Of a stretch of DNA of 9,547 bases, positions 5,475-9,547 are shown piece after piece. The position numbers and the translations under genes are program-made. Each line of letters starts with the position of its first letter. Within the stretch, counting starts at the first letter, position 1. The stretch comes from UBA2253 sp964646985 (lineage in GTDB: Bacteria; Bacillota_I; Bacilli_A; ML615J-28; CAG-698), in contig CAZYFI010000051.1 in NCBI GenBank assembly GCA_964646985.1, forward strand, positions 1 to 9,547, given 5' to 3'. Under the pieces are notes generated by a model, which saw only the letters and a list, made by a program, of their open reading frames with translations, was not told the origin of the DNA and made no database searches.

Positions 5475-6986
5475 ATGAACAAAAAAATAATTGTTATTGG
5501 GGCCGGAGTTGCTGGCTTAACGACTGCAATCCGTTTGCAAAAAGATGGGTATCAAGTAGAAATTTTCGAGAAAAATGCCATACCTGGTGGTAAGATGCAT
5601 CAACTGAAATTTGGCGGACATACTTTTGATGTTGGTCCGACTTTGGTGATGATGCCAGAGGTTTATCGTGATGTTTTTCGTTATGCAGGAAAAAATCCAG
5701 ATGATTATATTCAAATGACCAAACTTGATCCAATGTATGAAGTCTTATTTAAAGCCAAGCAAGATCGTTATTACAGTGTTAGTTCTGATCTAACGGAATT
5801 GATGAAAATGGTAGAAGCGAAGGGTCCTAAAAATGCTTTGGGATTTTTAAATTACTTAAGTGAAATTTATCGACGTTATCAAATTGCGGTAGACCATTTT
5901 ATTACTCGACCTTTTAGGAAGAATAGTGATATTTACAATCCGTTCATGATTGCTCAGACATTAAAATTAAAAACATTTGACAGTGCGGATCACATGATGG
6001 GAAAGTTTATGCCTGATGGAGATTTGCAACATATGTTTAGTTTTCAAACATTATACATCGGTGTATCACCAAAAAAAGGGCCATCTTTATATAATATTAT
6101 CCCAATGATTGAAATATTATATGGTGTTCATTTCCTCAAAGGTGGAATGCATGCCATGGCCTTAGCTATGGAACGATTGTTTCAAGAATTAGGTGGCAAA
6201 ATACATTACAATCATGAAGTCAATGAAATTGTAATTGAGAATAAAGAAGCAAAAGGCGTTGTTGTAAATAATAAAACATATCTTGCTGATTATGTTGTTT
6301 GCAATGCTGATTTTCCATATGCCATTTCGAAGTTGGTGAAAGAACCAAAAGCACGAGGAAAATACACACCAGAAAAAGTAGATAATATGGATTATTCTTG
6401 TTCTTGTTTGGTGTTTTATTGGGGAGTAAATAAAACTTATCCAAAACTTGCAACCCATACATTTATTATTTCAGAAGAACTAGATGATAATTTGGATAGT
6501 ATTTTTGATGGTAGATTAATCAAAGATCCATCTATTTATTTACACGTTCCTTCACAAACAGACAAAGATATGGCTCCAGAAGGAAAATCAAGTTTTTATG
6601 TTTTGGTTCCTGTGTCAGAGTGCGTAACCGCTCAATATGAATGGGATGATAAAACGATTGATTATTATCGTCAAAAAGCCTTTGATTCTATTGCAAGAAT
6701 TCCTGGTTTAGAAAAGATACGTCAAGAAGTAGAAGTAGAACAATATTTTTCTCCACGAGAATTTGAAAAGAACTTTAATGCATATCGCGGAGCAACATTT
6801 GGCATTCAACCTACACTAAAACAAAGCAACCACTGGCGTCCTCAAGCCAAATCAAAAACAACAAAAGGACTGTACTTTAATGGAAGCAGTACTCATCCAG
6901 GAGCTGGTGTTCCGATTGTGATTCAAAGTGGAATCATTTGTGCAGAAGAGTTGCGTAGAGATGAGCCAGAGGATAGCTTTCGATGA
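5475..6986 (+). CDS. crtN: CrtN/CrtI-type carotenoid desaturase
   Basis: This FAD-dependent flavoprotein of the phytoene/dehydrosqualene desaturase family introduces conjugated double bonds into the colourless carotene backbone at the membrane surface. The N-terminal Rossmann motif is IGAGVAGL (8-15), with the acidic E32 ending strand 2, then IPGGKM (36-41) and GHTFDVGPTLVMMP (48-61), all family hallmarks. The C-terminal FAD/substrate signature is at 467-486 (YFNGSSTHPGAGVP...). The length of 503 aa is normal. AAGGGG (5459-5464) lies ten bases before the ATG. It is the first gene of the operon, and its TGA stop overlaps the ATG of the synthase gene (ATGA), so the two are translationally coupled. 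Sequence alone does not decide C30 (dehydrosqualene) or C40 (phytoene), nor the number of desaturation steps. The gene symbol is therefore by family resemblance; crtI is equally possible. Confidence 0.9.
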   Translation: MNKKIIVIGAGVAGLTTAIRLQKDGYQVEIFEKNAIPGGKMHQLKFGGHTFDVGPTLVMMPEVYRDVFRYAGKNPDDYIQMTKLDPMYEVLFKAKQDRYYSVSSDLTELMKMVEAKGPKNALGFLNYLSEIYRRYQIAVDHFITRPFRKNSDIYNPFMIAQTLKLKTFDSADHMMGKFMPDGDLQHMFSFQTLYIGVSPKKGPSLYNIIPMIEILYGVHFLKGGMHAMALAMERLFQELGGKIHYNHEVNEIVIENKEAKGVVVNNKTYLADYVVCNADFPYAISKLVKEPKARGKYTPEKVDNMDYSCSCLVFYWGVNKTYPKLATHTFIISEELDDNLDSIFDGRLIKDPSIYLHVPSQTDKDMAPEGKSSFYVLVPVSECVTAQYEWDDKTIDYYRQKAFDSIARIPGLEKIRQEVEVEQYFSPREFEKNFNAYRGATFGIQPTLKQSNHWRPQAKSKTTKGLYFNGSSTHPGAGVPIVIQSGIICAEELRRDEPEDSFR

Positions 6987-7921
6987 AAGATAAGGTGACC
7001 AAGACGCTATATCAATCTTATCAAACTGCGGAAAAAATCATGAAGAATCGAGCTACTAGTTTTTATCATGCTTTTTCTTCTCTTCCCAAAGAACGGTTTT
7101 TTAGTGTTGCGGCTTTGTATGCATTTAATCGGTATGCCGATGATTTGGTTGATTTTGGTAATAAAGAAGCAAATCAAAAAGAAATATTAGATAAACTTGA
7201 TGAATTAGAAGTAAGTATTGGTTTATTAAATGACAAAACAAATACTGTGACAACTACAGTGAATGAATTACCATGGTGGGAAGCATTTGTTCATACTTAT
7301 AGAAAGTATCATTTTTCTAGTGAAGCATTCATAATGCAAATAAATGGACAACGTATGGATATATCTGTTTTGGATATTGTTACGCTTGATGATTTGATTA
7401 CCTATTGTAAGTTAGTAGCCGGTTCGGTTGGATTCATGCTTTTGCCAATTCTTGTTGATGATGAATCATATTTAAACAATAATGATTTTGTAAATGCCGC
7501 ACTAGATTTGGGAATTGCGATGCAAATCACAAACATTTTAAGAGATATTGGTGAAGACATCAGATTGCGTAAACGAATTTATATTCCTCTTGCTTTATTA
7601 AAGGAATATCAAGTTACAAAAGAAGATTTATTTGCCTTATCAATTACAACAGAAGAAGTTGTTGTTCATGATAATATAATTGCCTTGTGGGAATATTTGG
7701 CTTCTATTTCTAATCAATACTATCAAAACTATGAAAAATATATCTCATATTTTATGAAAGAAGCAAGGCTTCCGCTTATGGCAGCTGCTGAAGTATACAA
7801 GGCGATTATGGATGCTGTTCGTGTCAATCAATACAACTGTTTTACGAAACGATGTTATACTACAAAAACAGTTCGCAATCAGATTATTAAACAAGTCAAA
7901 CAAAAATTAGGGAACATATAA
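6983..7921 (+). CDS. crtM: Squalene/phytoene synthase family (CrtM/CrtB-like)
   Basis: This head-to-head prenyl transferase condenses two prenyl diphosphates (FPP to dehydrosqualene, or GGPP to phytoene), the first committed carotenoid step. The all-helical fold is shown by the first aspartate-rich motif ADDLVD (52-57; D53, D54, D57) in helix YAFNRYADD. The second, NILRDIGED (184-192; D188, D192), is followed by RLRKRIYIP. YCKLVAGSVG (141-150) is the conserved diphosphate-side helix. The 312-aa length is slightly longer than usual. N49 sits where many relatives have Cys (YAFCRYADD), a conservative oddity away from the metal ligands. AGAGGA (6968-6973) lies nine bases before the ATG inside the desaturase gene, and the start overlaps the desaturase stop. 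The function class is firm; whether C15 or C20 donors are used is open, so crtB is equally possible as symbol. Confidence 0.9.
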   Translation: MKDKVTKTLYQSYQTAEKIMKNRATSFYHAFSSLPKERFFSVAALYAFNRYADDLVDFGNKEANQKEILDKLDELEVSIGLLNDKTNTVTTTVNELPWWEAFVHTYRKYHFSSEAFIMQINGQRMDISVLDIVTLDDLITYCKLVAGSVGFMLLPILVDDESYLNNNDFVNAALDLGIAMQITNILRDIGEDIRLRKRIYIPLALLKEYQVTKEDLFALSITTEEVVVHDNIIALWEYLASISNQYYQNYEKYISYFMKEARLPLMAAAEVYKAIMDAVRVNQYNCFTKRCYTTKTVRNQIIKQVKQKLGNI

Positions 7922-7931
7922 AGGATGATAT

Positions 7932-9386
7932 ATGAATGATAATGTTATTGGATTATTGATATCGTTTGCTTTTGTCTTTGCTGTTTTAGGGGCAGCAACA
8001 CTCATTGCTCGCTTTACAAAAGGGGCCTCTGAAAACTCACGTAAATTTGTTCATATTATTGTAGGGAATTGGGTTTTTATTCTGCTTTATTTTGATCAAT
8101 TATGGGCAGCTATTTTAGTCCCTTTTTCCTTCATTATTGTAAATTATTTAAGTACAAAATATAAAATTTTCAAGGCAATGGAAAGAGATGATGAAAGTTA
8201 TGGTACGGTTTATTACGCGATTAGTTTAACTTTCTTGACATTGCTTGGGTTCTTGTTGAAATGGCCCGTATTGCCTTTTATTGGCGTGTTAACCATGGCT
8301 TATGGTGATGGCTTTGCAGCCATTGTTGGAAAAAAATGGGGGAAAAGAAAGCCGTTTGCTTTTGCACAAGACAAAAGTATAGCAGGAAGTCTTACGGTTG
8401 TATTTTTTTCATTTTTGATTACAGCCCTTGCTTTATACTTTTTTAATGGCAAGCAAAACATGGCAACTCAAAGTTTATGGACAATTCTTGCGATTGCAGT
8501 TTTGACTGGATTCTTTTCAGCGTTTATTGAATTAACAGGAAAAAATGGTTGTGATAATTTAACCCTTCCAATTGGATCTGCTGTTTTTGCAACGCTTTTA
8601 TTCCAATATGGACATTTATATTTATCCTTATATATGGTGTTTGCTCTTGCTGTCTTGCTCTTAGCATACAAAGCAAAAGCAATCACGGTATCAGGGATTG
8701 CAACAGCATTGCTTGTTGCTCTGACTCTTTATTCTTTCATTGGCCCTTGGGTTGCGTTGGCACTCATTGCCTTTTTCTTATTAGGAAGCATTGCGAGCAA
8801 AATAAAAAACACATCAAAAATTGTGGCTGAACAAAGACAAGAAAAAGGCGGAGCACGGACATGGAAACAAGTCATTGCGAATAGTTTTCCTGCCCTTGTG
8901 CTTGCTTGGCTATTCAAATTTTTTCCTACTCAAGATTATTTCATTTTATTAAGTTTTGCTGTGTTTGCAGCTGCAGCAGCTGACACGATATCTTCAGAAA
9001 TAGGAATGTTAAGTTCCCAAAAGGCATTTCACATCTTAACATGGAAAGAATTTCCCAAAGGATTATCGGGAGGGGTAACCTTACTAGGAATTTTTGCCGG
9101 GATAATGGGAAGTTTATTGATTTCATTATTTGTTCTCATAGATTATTCTTTCAAAGAACTGGTATTTGTGTTTATCCTTGGTGTTCTTGGTACGATTATT
9201 GATAGCATTTTAGGAGCCTCATTACAAAGAAAATACCGAAATGATTCTGGTGATCTAGTAGAAGAAAAAACACAAAGTGAAAAACCAACAATGGGTTTGA
9301 AATTTATTTCTAATAATGCTGTCAACTTTTTTACACTAAATTTGGTTACTATTGTGGGACTTGTTTATTATTTTATTTTTATATAA
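7932..9386 (+). CDS. Fused polyprenol kinase-like and DUF92 (VTE6-like) membrane protein
   Basis: A 484-aa polytopic membrane protein with roughly 14-16 hydrophobic spans and two domains. Residues 1-245 resemble dolichol/phytol kinases (VTE5-like), which phosphorylate a prenyl alcohol with CTP or another NTP. Hallmarks are SRKFVHIIVGN (36-46), YGDGFAAIVGKKWGKRK (124-140), KSIAGSL (148-154), and E200 with CDNLTLPIGSA (207-217). Residues about 250-484 are a DUF92/TMEM19 domain, the family of plant VTE6 phytyl-phosphate kinase: ARTWKQVIANSFPAL (308-322), ADTISSEIG (350-358), GLSGGVTLLG (377-386), DSILGASLQ (424-432) and NNAVNF (461-466). The predicted combined reaction is prenyl alcohol to prenyl-phosphate to prenyl-diphosphate. 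AAAGGA (7920-7925) overlaps the synthase stop and the start lies ten bases after it, so it belongs to the carotenoid operon. Domain assignment is strong; the reaction and substrate (farnesol, geranylgeraniol or phytol) are inferred. An automatic label of phosphatidate cytidylyltransferase would be a likely misannotation of the first domain. Confidence 0.85.
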   Translation: MNDNVIGLLISFAFVFAVLGAATLIARFTKGASENSRKFVHIIVGNWVFILLYFDQLWAAILVPFSFIIVNYLSTKYKIFKAMERDDESYGTVYYAISLTFLTLLGFLLKWPVLPFIGVLTMAYGDGFAAIVGKKWGKRKPFAFAQDKSIAGSLTVVFFSFLITALALYFFNGKQNMATQSLWTILAIAVLTGFFSAFIELTGKNGCDNLTLPIGSAVFATLLFQYGHLYLSLYMVFALAVLLLAYKAKAITVSGIATALLVALTLYSFIGPWVALALIAFFLLGSIASKIKNTSKIVAEQRQEKGGARTWKQVIANSFPALVLAWLFKFFPTQDYFILLSFAVFAAAAADTISSEIGMLSSQKAFHILTWKEFPKGLSGGVTLLGIFAGIMGSLLISLFVLIDYSFKELVFVFILGVLGTIIDSILGASLQRKYRNDSGDLVEEKTQSEKPTMGLKFISNNAVNFFTLNLVTIVGLVYYFIFI

Positions 9387-9547
9387 TCCTAAAAGAGGAA
9401 CCATCCTACTTTTCATGGGAGAATTTGTTTTTGATTCCATAAAATAAAGGTATTGCACGATATTAAAATATACCCTGTAAATCGGACACGATAAAAAAAG
9501 ACACAGTCTTGTAAATCTGTTTGATTTATAGGGCTATTTTTTTTATA
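9387..9547. other. Non-coding 3' flank, possible IS end
   Basis: No gene is apparent in these 161 bases and no strong terminator immediately follows the fusion gene. An 8-base direct repeat TGTAAATC occurs at 9476-9483 and 9510-9517. The second copy forms a weak hairpin with GATTTATA (9523-9530), followed six bases later by a T8 run (9537-9544), which could be a poor terminator. The segment from 9476 (TGTAAATCGGACAC...) has the TG-start look of an insertion sequence terminus, continuing past the window. Confidence 0.35.

Noticed and set aside
6189..6462. Two overlapping minus-strand frames of 80-89 aa within the desaturase gene
   Set aside because: Low-complexity antisense shadows of an AT-rich gene, without ribosome sites or recognisable domains.
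6961..7000. Possible TGA-as-Trp genetic code (code 4) as in mycoplasmas
   Set aside because: The TGA at 6984-6986 ends the desaturase right after its conserved C-terminal region and overlaps the next ATG. The long genes are all open under the standard code with TGG for Trp.
9449..9474. GGTAT...ATACC inverted repeat downstream of the fusion gene
   Set aside because: Only five pairs around a 16-base loop with no T-run; too weak for a terminator or operator.
1..9547. CRISPR arrays, riboswitches, rRNA, or a defence or phage system
   Set aside because: I found no spaced direct repeats, conserved riboswitch cores, rRNA segments, or phage or defence genes. The window consists of metabolic genes and one tRNA.

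Overview
The window is AT-rich, densely packed DNA with every real gene on the + strand. It suggests a low-GC Bacillota or Mollicutes-type bacterium. TGA acts as a stop codon (the crtN/crtM junction is an ATGA overlap) and the proteins read through full length with the standard code. This argues against a code-4 Mycoplasma or Spiroplasma. It fits an Acholeplasma/Izemoplasma-like or Erysipelotrichia-like lineage, but that placement is inference; I cannot search.

Layout. (1) Positions 1-68 hold the probable tail of an upstream gene and its intrinsic terminator. (2) Positions 68-1345 hold a single-gene unit with its own promoter and terminator, encoding a metal-dependent amidohydrolase of unknown substrate. 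(3) Positions 1357-3627 hold a two-gene operon, butyrate (branched-chain fatty acid) kinase and leucine dehydrogenase, with a near-consensus promoter and a strong terminator. (4) Positions 3639-5206 hold a six-TM Pr6Pr-like membrane protein and an ADP-ribosylglycohydrolase-family protein. A tRNA-Ser(CGA) and a terminator follow. (5) Positions 5435-9386 hold a tightly coupled three-gene isoprenoid operon: a CrtN/CrtI-type carotenoid desaturase, a CrtM/CrtB-type squalene/phytoene synthase, and a large membrane protein that joins a phytol/dolichol-kinase-like domain to a DUF92 domain. (6) Positions 9387-9547 are non-coding and may contain one end of an insertion sequence cut by the window edge.

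How the genes work together. Buk and LeuDH are the two ends of branched-chain amino acid fermentation (amino acid to 2-oxoacid; acyl-phosphate to acid plus ATP). The middle steps are not in this window. The synthase and desaturase make a coloured C30 or C40 carotenoid from a prenyl diphosphate. The third gene is the most interesting part. Its two halves resemble plant VTE5 (phytol kinase) and VTE6 (phytyl-phosphate kinase, DUF92 family). A single protein could therefore convert a free prenyl alcohol to its diphosphate in two steps and supply the carotenoid synthase. That salvage-fed carotenoid model is a hypothesis from domain content and operon context.

Two gene starts were moved from the longest possible frame. 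LeuDH most likely starts at 2520 and the Pr6Pr-like protein at 3690; the longest frame of the latter begins inside its own -35 promoter box.
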